In this document: positions 1 through 10,359 of the stretch, in pieces
Numbering within the stretch: position 1 is the first letter of the stretch
How the letters are laid out: each line of letters opens with the position of its first letter
From: Lonicera japonica
Taxonomy: Eukaryota; Streptophyta; Magnoliopsida; Dipsacales; Caprifoliaceae
DNA: 64,000 nucleotides
Assembly (NCBI GenBank): GCA_021464415.1
Contig: JAKCWG010000346.1
Coordinates: 1 to 64,000, forward strand
Direction of reading: 5' to 3'
Notes under the pieces: generated by a model
The model's input: the letters and a program-made list of their open reading frames with translations, nothing else
Told to the model about the DNA's origin: nothing
The model's database searches: none
Position numbers and translations under genes: made by a program

Positions 1-2417
1 ATCACCTCCCAAAGTCTGGTATCTCTCGTAGAAGACGCCGTCCCCGAGTCCCCTTATCGGCTCCCTCATCAGGTAACGGGCAGCAAAAACAGCGTAGTCT
101 CCCTCCTCGACGAACGTCTGGAAACCGAGTCCGTCGACTAAAGCCTGCACCCATCACCTGATCAATCTCACCCGTAGCCGCCATCAGAACAGGAGGGAAC
201 AAAGGGACACGAGCCACTGGGACGGCGTATGCTGACGGATGACCCTCTCGCCCAAGTAGAAGAGAAGGCCGTACTCATCCGGATAAGCCGCCTGGTCCTC
301 GAGGCGGTCAGAGCACGGCCATACCATAATGATGACCCAGATCACCCCAAGGGGCCCACTCAATCTGAAAAGAGAATAAGATTTTATTTCAGTATTTTAT
401 ATATTCTACTCTATCTGACTATTGAAAAGCAAGAAGACTAAAAATATTTTACCTGCTCCTCCCGCAGATCATGAACAGCAGCAGCTCCGTCTCCCGAGTC
501 CGGTATACATAGGGAGCCCTATAGTTCCCCGCGATGAATCGGCGGAGAAAAGGGAACTGGTCCTCGTTCTCAACGAGGAGATCCACCTGGGCGCGACCCA
601 GACGGTATAAGCTACAAACCAGCTCTGAAAAGGAAAGATAGAAAAAATCAGCAATGATCAACAGGTAATGAGCAAAGAACTGAAGCAAAGACAGAAAGAC
701 TAAAAAATGTACCTCCCACAGCAAAGAAAAGCCCTTGAGGTTCAGGGCTAAATGACGAGAGACCTGGTCCATGGCATCGTAAAGGACTGCAAGAATAAAC
801 CTCCCCAGTCGTAGTCAAACAGGAGGCTGAAGTCCCGAAGATAGGGCAACCCCCAAAGATGAGCCGTGTCCCCACCACGAGCCTCGAATAGATCATGGAG
901 TGTCAATAGAAGAAAGACGCGGGCATACTGGCGCGCCTCCTGACGGGTCATAGGAACCCTGAAGCAGCTAGTCGAGCCCTCTCTGTGGCTAACCGCGTAA
1001 CCAAGACGCCCCGAGGAATCGTGTCACCGGAACTCCGTCGCTCCGCTCCGGAAACCATCCTAATGAACTAACGATGCCCTCGGCTGTCAGACGCAAGGGG
1101 ACGTCGATCTGAATGGGGACCCCCACTGAAGGGATCCCGGTCAAAGCAAACAAATCGAGGGGGGTCATCGTCATCTCTCCCCCCAGCTCCAGTGAAAGGT
1201 ATGGGTGGTGTCCCACCAGTGGCAAGCCAATGCCGACACCAAAACTGTCGCCCTAGAAACCCGCTCCGAGAGGGCGTCGAAGAGGGAGCCAAAAGGAGTC
1301 GCGAGAATCAACTCCTGGACAGGGGCCGGTGCCCGTCGCCACTCCGAAGATATAGTGTTGGGGGAACCCCAACCGCGGCCAACCCACTGCAGACAAAGGA
1401 ACGAGTATGGGGTTATGAGGGTACTTCGGTATAATTATGAGAGTTATAAGGCTATAAGGGTAAATTATGTAATTTCCAAAACCTGAGGGTACTTTGGTGT
1501 AATTATGAGAGTTATAGGGGTTATAAGGGTAAATTATGTAATTTCCAAAACTGAGGTACTTTGGTGTAATTATGAAAGTTATAGGGGTTATAAGGGTAAA
1601 TTATGTAATTTCCAAAACCTGAGGGTACTTTGGTGTAATTATGAGAGTTATAGGGGTTATAAGGGTAAATTATGTAATTTCCAAAACCTGAGGGTACTTT
1701 GGTGTAATTATGAGAGTTATAGGGGTTATAAGGGTAAATTATGTAATTTCCAAAACCTGAGGGTACTTTGGTGTAATTATGAGAGTTATAGGGTTATAAG
1801 GGTAAATTATATAATTTCCAAAAACCTGAGGGTACTTTGGTGTAATTATGAGAGTTATAGGGTTATAAGGGTAAAATATGTAATTTCCAAAACCTGAGGG
1901 TACTTTGGTGTAATTATGAGAGTTATAGGGGTTATAAGGGTAAATTATGTAATTTTCAAAAACTGAGGGTACTTTGGTGTAATTATGAAGTTATATGAGT
2001 TATGGGGGTACATTATGTAATTTTTCTAAACTAAGAGGTATCACAGGTAAAAGTATGTGTTCGCTAAAAATCGGGCGTTATTCCTAGTCAGACATGCATA
2101 CTAACATTATCTAAAACGAATACAGGAAACGACAAGAAGCAGAACAGATAAATGCACGAAAGAAGACATACCAGAGATCGACGACGAATCTCGTGAGAAA
2201 CGGGCTCCATCAAAAGCCACGGGACGTCCGGGACCGGAGCAGCTCGGATAGCATCCCGATAGACCACCGCCCGACCGCGGTCTATCCCATCCTCATCATA
2301 CCAGTCCAAGTCCGCCCAGTCGTCGTGATGAGGGCTGCAGCGAAGAACGCCCTGAGCGTCAGTGAAGGTGACCTCCTCCTGGTCACCCTCCAATCGGTCG
2401 AGATGAGCAGGGTCCAT
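1..2417 (-). pseudogene. plant mobile domain (PMD) protein, broken, antisense within the element
   Basis: Minus-strand gene whose 3' end lies outside the window. Exon 1 (2417-2172, 82 codons from ATG) ends at a GT donor. After a 784-base intron, an AG acceptor at 1388-1387 opens exon 2 in the same phase. Exon 2 (1386-713) contains the PMD core: HWWDTTHTFHWSWGE followed by MTMTPLDLFALTGI, then ARVFLLLTL and LALNLKGFSLLWE, ending at a second GT donor. Further pieces follow at about 655-455, at 350-216 (FYLGERVIRQ) and at 140-1 (VDGLGFQTFVEEGDYAVF). It is broken: a two-base AG surplus (GAGAG) shifts the frame inside the core, and there are more shifts and stops downstream. PMD proteins such as Arabidopsis MAIN and MAIL1 are nuclear factors tied to silencing and gene expression; many relatives ride on transposons. 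The family call is firm; the exon model beyond exon 2 is tentative. Confidence 0.75.
1417..2050. repeat. 68-69 bp minisatellite in the PMD intron
   Basis: About nine head-to-tail units; the word GAGGGTACTTTGGTGTAATT recurs at about 1485, 1553, 1621, 1690, 1759, 1828, 1896 and 1965 (steps 68 or 69). The array lies wholly within the intron between PMD exons 1 and 2. Units are almost identical, with decay at the right end. Because 69 is 23 codons, one plus-strand frame stays open through the array; this is a by-product and not a gene. Confidence 0.9.
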
Positions 2418-2555
2418 CGATATAGATAGAATATGTGTGAAAAGGCCGGAAAAGTCGGAAACACGGCAGAGCTTCCGCGCTAGAAAGAAGAGAGAAAAGG
2501 AGCTAGAGAGAGAAAGAGAAAGGAGAGAATGAGGTGGAATGAGCTCAGCAAGGGG

Positions 2556-2563
2556 TTTATATA
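2556..2563 (-). promoter_or_regulatory. TATA box of the antisense PMD gene
   Basis: The minus strand reads TATATAAA followed by CCCCTTGCTGAGCTCATTCC and a CT-rich leader, about 140 bases upstream of the exon 1 ATG at 2417. The equivalent site in copy 2 is at 42427-42432 (TATAAG). The paired palindromes begin 10 bases upstream of it. Confidence 0.65.
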
Positions 2564-2572
2564 ATGGGTCAG

Positions 2573-2616
2573 TTTGTCGCGCGACAAAGAGCCAGACACC
2601 GAAGTGTCGCGCGACA
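2573..2616. promoter_or_regulatory. two TGTCGCGCGACA palindromes upstream of the PMD TATA box
   Basis: Perfect 12-base palindromes at 2575-2586 (16-base palindrome 2573-2588) and 2605-2616, with centres 30 bases apart, about three helical turns. They lie immediately upstream of the minus-strand TATA box. The same motif is arrayed in the LTR at 4491-4749. Confidence 0.85.
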
Positions 2617-2979
2617 ATCCCCCCTCCTCCCTGATTTTTTTGACCTTTGTCTCATTTTATCTTCTGCAGAGGCACTTCGGAGAAGCAGTTTTCGGAAAAC
2701 TGCTAAAAACCGCACACCCATGATAAAAAGTTCAAAGAGAAAACTTCCAAATCATCTCTCCGAAAAAATGCAAAAACAGAATGCCGCGATTAAAAGTAGT
2801 CTCTGATCTTACAGAAGGACCGAGACCGTCAAATAAAAAGCAGAATAGCGATATAAGACGGGAATAGAAAAAATTGAAAGAGTAGAAAAGAGAAATAACC
2901 CGTATGAACGCCCAAAGCGAGCGAGAGAAACAGAAATGCAGAGTGACAGGGAGAGCCACACCGAAAGTGATAGCTAGGC

Positions 2980-3028
<49 letters not shown>

Positions 3029-3469
3029 GGCTCAGGGCTTCGTTTTAGGGTGAGTAAGGCTCCTGATCACGACAAAGGGATGAAAAGACTCCTGGTCAAA
3101 AACAGAGAGGGCCAGGAAAAGTCTTTCCCAAAAGAGGGAGAAATAAGGGCATCGAAAAAACAGAAAACGATGTGGGCCCACCAAAAGAGAAAACTAAGAA
3201 AAGAATAAAGATCAAAGATTGAACTTTCAAACAAATTTTCTTTTCAGCACGATACAGAAAAGATGATTTGGAAAACCTCGGACCATCACTCTGCGGAGAG
3301 CAAAGAAATTCGAAAACTGCCTTCTGAGTGAAACATCTTCACTCGAGGAAAACATGAGAGTAAAGTTCAGAAAGATACAGGGAAACGGACATCCTGAATA
3401 GACCCTGAGAAGTTCTTTTTACCTTCGCAAAATCTACTCTCTTTCACTCTAGCAGTCTAAGAGAGGAAA
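2617..3469. other. element-internal non-coding spacer with an A47 tract
   Basis: No coding signal. It holds an uninterrupted run of 47 A at 2981-3027 and purine-rich sequence. The part up to about 3190 is matched by 42510-43012 in copy 2, which lacks the A run, so the tract was gained in copy 1. Confidence 0.7.
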
Positions 3470-4275
3470 TTCACAAACACAAGCCCTCTCCAGAGGCAAT
3501 TCACAAACACAAGCCCTCTCCGGAGGCATTCACCAACACAAGCCCTCTCCGGAGGCAATACACAAAATCACAAGCCCTCTCCAGAGGCAAAAGTTACTCA
3601 TGAAAGTCCTCCCAGAGGCATTTTTTCCTTCTTCTTTCAGATCTAAAAAGCCCTCCCAGAGAGGCACGGTGTAGCAACGGTAGTCCTCCCACCTGAGGCG
3701 AAGCCCTCCCAGAGAGGCACGAACGGTAGTCCTCCCACCTGAGGCGAAGCCCTCCCAAAGAGGCACCACGGTAGTCCTCCCACCTGAGGCGAAGCCCTCC
3801 CAGAGAGGCACAATGGTAGTCCTCCCACCTGAAGGCGAAGCCCTCCCAGAGAGGCACGAACGGTAGTCCTCCCACCTGAGGCGAAGCCCTCCCAGAGAGA
3901 CACGAACGGTAGTCCTCCCACCTGAGGCGAAGCCCTCCCAGAGAGGCACAATGGTAGTCCTCCCACATGAGGCGAGAAGATCTAAAAAGCCCTCCCAGAG
4001 AGGCACGGTGTAGCAACGGTAGTCCTCCCACCTGAGGCGAAGCCCTCCCAGAGAGGCACGAACGGTAGTCCTCCCACCTGAGGCGAAGCCCTCCCAGAGA
4101 GGCACGAACGGTAGTCCTCCCACCTGAGGCGAAGCCCTCCCAGAGAGGCATACGGTAGTCCTCCCATCTGAGGCGCAAAGTGGAACAAATGAAAGTCCTC
4201 AAAAGAGGCAATGAGGTACACAAGCCCTCTGCGGAGGCAAACCAATCGCCAAGCCCTCTCCGGAGGCACTCACAA
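3470..4275. repeat. hairpin satellite (46-bp units) next to the LTR
   Basis: Outer parts hold single units such as AAGCCCTCTCCGGAGGCA. The core, about 3648-4170, is a tandem of about 46-bp units, each with two half-units, GCCCTCCCAGAGAGGC and GTCCTCCCACCTGAGGC. Every half-unit can pair CCTC with GAGG, so a transcript would be a string of small stem-loops. A higher-order repeat is visible: AGATCTAAAAAGCCCTCCCA occurs near 3640 and again near 3978. Copy 2 has a decayed version at about 61530-61720. Confidence 0.85.
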
Positions 4276-4384
4276 GTACTTCTATACGCATACACTTTCT
4301 TAGAGTTCCTGCGGGAGCCATGGATCAAGGTCTCTTCCAGTCGCCTCAATTCCTTGCAAGCAAGGAGCTTGAGTCGAGAGGGTC
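4276..4384 (+). other. conserved segment between satellite and LTR with polypurine-like end
   Basis: Conserved in copy 2 (61740-61833), including CTTGCGGGAGCCATG-like and CTTCCAGTC words. It ends in GAGTCGAGAGGGTC directly before the LTR start, a plausible but imperfect polypurine tract. Confidence 0.4.
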
Positions 4385-4490
4385 TGTAGACACCCGATCC
4401 GTGACCCCCGCAAGAACCCTAACGACCTCCGAGAACTACTATTTTGGGTCCGGGACCCACCCGAGGACCCGGTACTACACTAGGAGGGTT

Positions 4491-4749
4491 TGTCGCCCGA
4501 CAAACTTGTTCTTTAGAGAGATTGTCGCACGACATATCACATTGTCGCGCGACAATCCCTGATATGTCGCGCGACAATTCCACTATGTCGCACGACATTC
4601 CCCCTCTGCACCAGACCAACCACTTTCTGACACATCAATCTGTCAGAACCATCACTTCAGCCCGTTTGTCGCGCGACATTCCCGTATGTCGCGCGACATA
4701 TCACAATGTCGCGCGACATTCTCCTTTTTTAAGGAAATGTCGCGCGACA
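4491..4749. promoter_or_regulatory. nine TGTCGCGCGACA-type palindromes in the LTR promoter
   Basis: Starts at 4491 (CC variant), 4523 (CA variant), 4543, 4565, 4586 (CA variant), 4667, 4687, 4707 and 4738. Steps are 32, 20, 22, 21, 81, 20, 20 and 31 bases, mostly multiples of one helical turn. The last copy ends 15 bases before the TATA box. The motif carries two CpG sites within CGCG. Confidence 0.85.
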
Positions 4750-4764
4750 ATCTCTCCCGAGCAG

Positions 4765-4772
4765 TATAAATA
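4765..4772 (+). promoter_or_regulatory. LTR TATA box
   Basis: TATAAATA in the context GAGCAGTATAAATAGGCC, followed by an apparent transcribed leader. Copy 2 keeps TATAAATA at 62160-62167 with the same 27-base distance from the start of the nearest palindrome. Confidence 0.75.
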
Positions 4773-5786
4773 GGCCAACACCCCAAGGGTTCAGGGGCAG
4801 CAATTGGAATCTGAGAATTTGGAGCTTTAGATTTGATTTTTATCAAGCACTTTTCTATTATTATCTTATTTCTGAAGAATTATCGAATCTATCCTCGACA
4901 CTCGATGTGTCCCGTCTCGGAATCGATTTCTCGAAAATATCTGAAGAAAGAGAAAGATTATTATCGCCGGAGATCCCTCTGCCGTATTATATTTTCTTTC
5001 TTATTATTATTCTCGTCGGGAAGGTAAAGAAAGTCCCTTCTAGTATTTAAGATTAGATATCTGTGTACTTGTTTTACTTCTGTTATTCTGTCCACGTTTT
5101 ATTTGAATAAACTTATTGTCAAGTTACCAATAGTCTACCGTTTTCAAAACAAAAGACCCTGATAAAACTACTTTCAAAACCAGAAGAGTAAGTACATTAT
5201 CGTCCGGATAAACCCTGTTTTCAAACCCCGGACCGATAAAGACTTATCTAGGGATTAAAATCCACATATCTTGTCTTTTCCATAGACTGCGACGTGTCTG
5301 ATAAACTCTCCTCAAAGAGTTCAAATTCCATATTGAATTAGTCCCGACATAAAGATCCGAACCTTTTTCAAAAAAATCACAACTCGAGAAAACCGTCATT
5401 ATCTGAGGAAATAATACGGAATACTCTTTCAAAAATAAAAGGTTTTTGTCATTTGTCATTTCATCTTTTAAAAAAAACATCGGATCTCGGAACACAAAGG
5501 TTTTCATCCCTTTCCCCGTTTTCCCAAATTAGGGTTTTTTTTTTTATTTATTTAGAAAGTAGTAGACTGTCGGTAAAAGCATCCAAGTTTTTCAACATAG
5601 AATAAACTTATAAGACCACTAGAGACCGAAAGGGCGGAATGGGTGCTTAACACCTTCCCAAACCGTAATATAGTTTCCCGAACCCTATAAGAATCCCGGT
5701 TTCGCAGACAAACGTGTAAAGAAAGGCTTGTCTATAGCCTTTCCTCTTACACGACCTTTTTTGTCCGTTTTCTCGTAAAAACGTAC

Positions 5787-5966
5787 TGGCGACTCTGAAT
5801 GAACCCCCCTTGCATCTAGAAATAGAACGTAGGGACACTTGATATGAATCAACGAAAACGCTCCAGCAAATGGAACGACGGAATCAGTTCCGACGTCCCA
5901 TGACCCCCACCACCAACGGGGACGAGACCCGGGGGGTCGCATTTGCGGATTCTCACACGCACCCAT
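5787..5966 (+). other. primer-binding-site-like leader after the LTR
   Basis: Opens TGGCGACTCTGAATGAAC, resembling the primer binding sites of Tat/Ogre-type gypsy elements. The similarity to copy 2 (63259 to about 63360) continues past this point, so sequence normally found downstream of a 5' LTR follows an LTR that is itself preceded by 3' internal sequence. Confidence 0.4.
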
Positions 5967-7130
5967 AGGGTTTTAGTATTGGCTACTAGAAGCAACAATT
6001 AACATTGGCAATATAATGGGGTGGTTGGTGAGTCCTATTGACCACTCATAAGTGTAAGGAAATTAAAATAAATCAGTAAATGTATAATTAAACATTTAAA
6101 AAAGGGTTGTGTCATCCCTGTATAGGCGAGCATCATAATTAAAGTAACCTTATGACTAAAATAAATGAATTCAACTTAGTGAAATGCTATTTATCTTTTA
6201 TTCATTTTTTTACTTGGCCATCACACGAAGAATTGTATTTCATAAAAAAAATACAAAAAATAAAATAAAATAAAATAGTACATCTAATATCATTATAATT
6301 ATTTTTCATTTTTTTTCCTTCAAAGAAATACCCTTATAAAAGAATAAATAAATTAAATACTAATTTGTGTAACCTTTGATCTCTTTAAAAATGGATTCAT
6401 TTCCCTCAACGTAGCTAGCCAAAGCCACCTCGGGTCCAAAATTCAGTTCACATCCAACCAAATCGTACGTCACTAAACTCTTTCTTTCCATTTCACGTGC
6501 CGTTTTGACTGAGAAAACGAGCATATAATTATAATACTTAAATAAAATTATTCTATATTTGTATTTAGAATAATTATTATTTTATTTTCTTTACGATTAA
6601 TGTATTTGGAAATTTTGTAAGAGTCTGAGTTCGAAGATGCAATTTTCATTAAAATGGTGAGAGTGTAAATTAACACGTCATCTTATTCACAAAACTTTTT
6701 AATTCATGAAATTTTGAACTCAAATATTAATAGAGTCGAAAGTAAAATGATAAAAATGTCTTTATCAGAACAATTTTTATCTAAATAGATAAAAATAAAA
6801 TAAAAAACTCTTAGTATCTTATATTTCGCCTATTGCCTACGGTAAAAAAAGAATAAAGAATTCTATTCATTTAGACAAAATTTTCTATTACAAAAATTAT
6901 TCATTTTAACAATAAATTTATCCTATAATTAATTAATTGTTGAAATAAAAGAAGATGATCTCACTCATTTTAAAATGCTGTTTTGGTACTCCTCCATTGA
7001 CAACCAGCGCCTTTGATTCTCTCCCTTTCCCCATATATATATATATATATATAACACATTCCCAGAAGCAAACATTTTCTTTTATTTCTCTCATAAAAAC
7101 CCACACATACCCACCTTGATACATTGCATT
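5967..7130. repeat. AT-rich non-coding, segment duplicated near 24290
   Basis: Positions about 5967-6400 match 24275-24720; both contain TTGGTGAGTCCTATTGACCA and the same following sequence. No coding frame is supported. A (TA)n run lies at 7034-7053. Confidence 0.65.
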
Positions 7131-7147
7131 ATGTATTTTAATAATCT

Positions 7148-7440
7148 AAGACTCCATTTGATTACAAAGATGAAAAATAAAAATAAATTTAGTTAGTTTG
7201 TGTGAAAAGATAGAAAATAAGGTGAGAGATGTTACTCATTTTATGAGTATATATCTTCCATCTTTCAATATTTTTGGTGAAAATTTTTTACTCACCACCA
7301 AGTAAAGAAAATTTCTTCATGGAAAAACTTAAAAATCAAGAGGATATCACGTTTATCACTCAATTTACTTTTTATCTTTTCACCAAAACTAACTCAATTT
7401 ATTTTCCTTTTTCACGTTGCAATCAAACATACCCTACGAT
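7148..7440. mobile_element. foldback MITE, family A
   Basis: Long imperfect terminal inverted repeats: the left end CTCCATTTGATTACAAAG with AAATTTAGTTAGTTTG pairs with the complement of the right end (TAGGGTATGTTTGATTGC, AAATTGAGTTAGTTTT). Relatives with a shared ACTCATTTTTATGAGT core occur near 9672, 34050, 36525, 37610 and 40525. Confidence 0.55.
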
Positions 7441-9671
7441 ATTTATTATTTCGTTTGAAATAATTATATAAAGTAGTGGATCAATAAGGGGAATATTGTG
7501 TGCCGCTTCTAATTTTCGCTCCCATTCCAAATATAAAATCCTTGGGATTGGGTTGCCTAATACACCCTGGATGTATACCTCCATTTCATTAATGATAATT
7601 TGAAAATCAAAGGAAAAATGATTAATTTGTGTGTAGAATTCTAAAAATGCATACGTGATAAATTATTATAATGTTGAGATTGCAATATACTTTTTTTTTT
7701 CTTTTTTTTTTTCTGAACATTACCTTCTACTCATGTTAGGCACCATAATTACATTAGGTATGAAAATTTAACAAATGCTCAATTACTTTTAGGGCTCGTT
7801 TGGTTTGAATTTTGGGAATGGAATGGGTATACTTGATTCCTAGAAAGTTTTTTTCCTAGATCTAGGATGCCATGCCAATATTTAGCTCATACATGAATGC
7901 TCTATTCCTGGAATGTTACATTACTTTCACTATGTTTGGTTCAACCGGGAATAGGAATGAAATAAAGTATCAATTACAAAAATAACTTTTCTTTTATAAG
8001 ATGAGAAGATATCTCCTACTAATTTTTCAAAAGGGACAATTATTATAATAAATTACAAAAATTACGCGTACCTAATAACTATCCTAAAAAAATTACAATT
8101 TTTGTAATTAAAAAAATATACAACAGAAAAAAAAAAGTTCCAAACATTTTTTTTCGGCAGCAATGTAACTAAAAAAAAAGTTCCAAACAATATTTTCATA
8201 CACAGATGAAAAAATAATTGTTTATTCATAAGGAAGATGGTTATTTTAGTCATAACAAGAAAAATAAACTACTAGTAATGGATTATTCCTTAATGTTTAA
8301 ATGGGAGAACTTGGGAGAAAATTCCGAACTTTAGAATTAAGGCTTTATAGCTTTAGACTTCAATTGAAGTGACTCAATTAAGAAATTAAATTGAGGTCTA
8401 TTGAAGACGATCCTTCGAACAAGATACCTGTTATTTAGTTGATTATTTAATCATTTCCGCTTGATTTGTTCACAATCCTTTCATACTTGCGAGTACAATA
8501 TGTTCATGCTCTTATGAGTTTAGTGCATATTTGTAGTTTGTCAAAATGCCAAAGGAAGATGGATGCTAATATAGTACTAGGTTCAGTCCTCTCCTATTAT
8601 TCAATCACTTTTTTCCCCTTAATTAAACTTTTTCTAATTTATCGTTTTAGCTTCTCCATCAATGTAACTGAAAATTCTTACCAACCATCTTTGAAGTATA
8701 CAAAGAGCATTCATTACAGTTATTAAATGATTGGTTATACATATTCTCTTTTTGCTGCAAAGATTAAATTGCCAACAGGAGTTTAATTTGAACAGTATTG
8801 AGTTCATTTAATTAAAAAAACTCTCCCGAGTCATAAAACTAGTTCAAATGGTCCCAAAGTTGTTAATATTATTAATAACACCACGTGTCGTCCCAAAATC
8901 TTCCTCCAAGGCCTACATTGATTCATTATAAATGACTTCATCTTATGAATAATTGAATTGCTTATGAATAAATTGAAGCGTCAAGTTTTAGGTCGAAAAT
9001 TCTCGAAGGAAACTAAAAAATTTGATTGAATATATGTATCAAATGCCTATTTGGTTGAACGAAGTATAATTAACATAGCAACTGGTTGGGAATGTGTGGG
9101 AGTATGTGGAGAGGTGGGTTTCAATCTTGTTTGAAGAACGTGTTTGGCTCATAATTGGGTGAGTTGAAGGGATCAAAGCTAGAAAGTGTGCACATAGGGT
9201 TGGTTTGGCTAAAAAACATCATTGGGTGAGTTGAAAGGAACTAAAAAATTTTAGTTAGGTAAAAAGCAAGTTATCTCAAAGTCGGTGAGTAGCAAGTTTT
9301 AGTGGGTTAATTTAAGAATTTCCTTCTTTATTCATGATATGGCCTTTGACAAAGGATATTAAATTAATGTCACATCATGTAGTATTTGCTATAATATGCA
9401 ATCTCCTATACAAAAAAAATTGTTTATGTTAACAACCTTAGTACTCTTTTAGATCAAACTTTAATTCTAAAGTGATTCGAGCCACTTTAGCGGAGCCAGA
9501 TCCTTTTCTGTTACATAGCCTCACTCTCACTCTCGCCCTAGTATAGTTAATCAAAATTTGTAGGAACCGTTTGCTTTTGTAGCTAGCTAAGGTCAGATAT
9601 TGAAACCAGTAGTGAGAAATGTAACTTCTTTTTTTTGTTATAGTTATAGACTCGTGTATTTCGGGGTTTTA
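7441..9671. other. AT-rich non-coding; possible MITE end at 7788
   Basis: No supported gene. At 7792 the sequence GGGCTCGTTTGGTTTGAATT opens a stretch rich in GGAATGG/GGAATAGG words typical of plant MITEs, but I could not find the opposite end. A T-run (7691-7711) and low-complexity sequence make up much of the rest. Confidence 0.4.
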
Positions 9672-9905
9672 ATTTTTACTCTCCGTTTGATAAGAAAAAA
9701 ATTAATAAGTTGAGCGATGTGGTAATATTTTCACTTACTTTTTAGCTTTTTGGTGGATAAATGTTTTTTGGCTGGTGAAGAAGTCAAATTTTCCACAAAA
9801 AATAAAAGAAAGAATGGATGACGTTTACTCATAAAAATGGATAGCATCTCACTACATCAATCAACTTATTTTCGAACTTCTCACACAAATTAATTATTTT
9901 TTTCT
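9672..9905. mobile_element. MITE family A relative
   Basis: Begins near CTCCGTTTGATAAG and contains TTTACTCATAAAAATGGATA and ACACAAATTAATTATT, words shared with the copies near 34050, 36525 and 37610. The ends are not precisely defined. Confidence 0.4.
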
Positions 9906-10359
9906 ATCTTTTTCTTTATAAACTCTAGTTAAGGACTACAGTGGGTGTTTCTTTTTTCTTTCCAAAAAAGAAAATAAGAAGTTGTAATGAATTGAACTAC
10001 ACAAATGGGGGTAACCCTCACCCATCAAACTGAACGTTAAACGGATTTTGAAATTACTGGGGTCTAAACCTACTACTCTGGTTCCGCTAGACCTCCATCG
10101 ATCAGTAATCGGCCACCCTCAAGCTCTTCTTTAAAGACATGCTTTCGCTTTGAATTTGACATACATGCATCACCATCCCCTAAGAAATTAATCAACTGAC
10201 TCATCAAAGTGCTCCTAACGGGGTTCGAATCTTGCCCACTCATGTGAAGAGTGGACATTGATACTATCTTGTAATCAAACATAGCCTTCTTTTTCATTAT
10301 TTATTTTTTGGAGAGGTAATGAGGCATATTTGTCATTAGATTTGATGGTTGGATGAAGA

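Larger units (their letters stand above)
4385..5785 (+). mobile_element. LTR of the PMD element, copy 1
   Basis: Starts TGTAGACACCCG and ends before TGGCGACTC at 5787. It holds a palindrome array, a TATA box at 4765, a likely transcript start some 30 bases further on, and AATAAA-like sequence (TGAATAAACTTATTG) near 5105. The equivalent LTR in copy 2 runs 61834-63257. The exact 3' end is uncertain because no clean CA terminus is visible. Confidence 0.6.
1..5966 (+). mobile_element. PMD-carrying LTR-element fragment, copy 1
   Basis: This block is GC-richer than the rest of the window and has a recognisable retroelement layout read on the plus strand: an antisense plant-mobile-domain gene, a hairpin satellite, a purine-rich stretch, an LTR-like sequence starting TGTAGACACCC, and a leader opening with TGGCGACTC, which resembles Ty3/gypsy (Tat/Ogre-type) primer binding sites. 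A second, more decayed copy with the same order lies at 42018-43012 plus about 61450-63360. The right limit near 5966 is set because from there the sequence matches a local duplication near 24290. The left end is outside the window. PMD genes are known to be carried by some Ty3/gypsy and Mutator-like elements; the gypsy assignment here is inference because no gag or pol is present. Confidence 0.6.

Noticed and set aside
1505..1897. 130-codon plus-strand ORF with repeated NYESY-type peptide
   Set aside because: It is the intron minisatellite read through; the 69-base period keeps one frame open. No promoter, and it lies inside a PMD intron on the other strand.
1..2417. Mutator-type (MULE) origin for the PMD gene
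   Set aside because: PMD genes also occur in MULEs, but here I see no transposase or long terminal inverted repeats, while LTR-type features lie next to it. Not excluded, as the left end is outside the window.
3648..4170. Regular repeat-spacer look, like a CRISPR array
   Set aside because: The spacers are also repeats, there are no cas genes, and the context is a plant nuclear retroelement.
3530..4349. Minus-strand ORFs of up to 251 codons with repeated GGLRLRWEDYR-type peptide
   Set aside because: Produced by the 46-bp hairpin satellite; three overlapping frames are open at once, which marks repeat-driven openness, not a gene.
10219..10230. Possible tRNA or SINE B box GGGTTCGAATCTTG
   Set aside because: No A box or acceptor stem at the right distance; too little to call.
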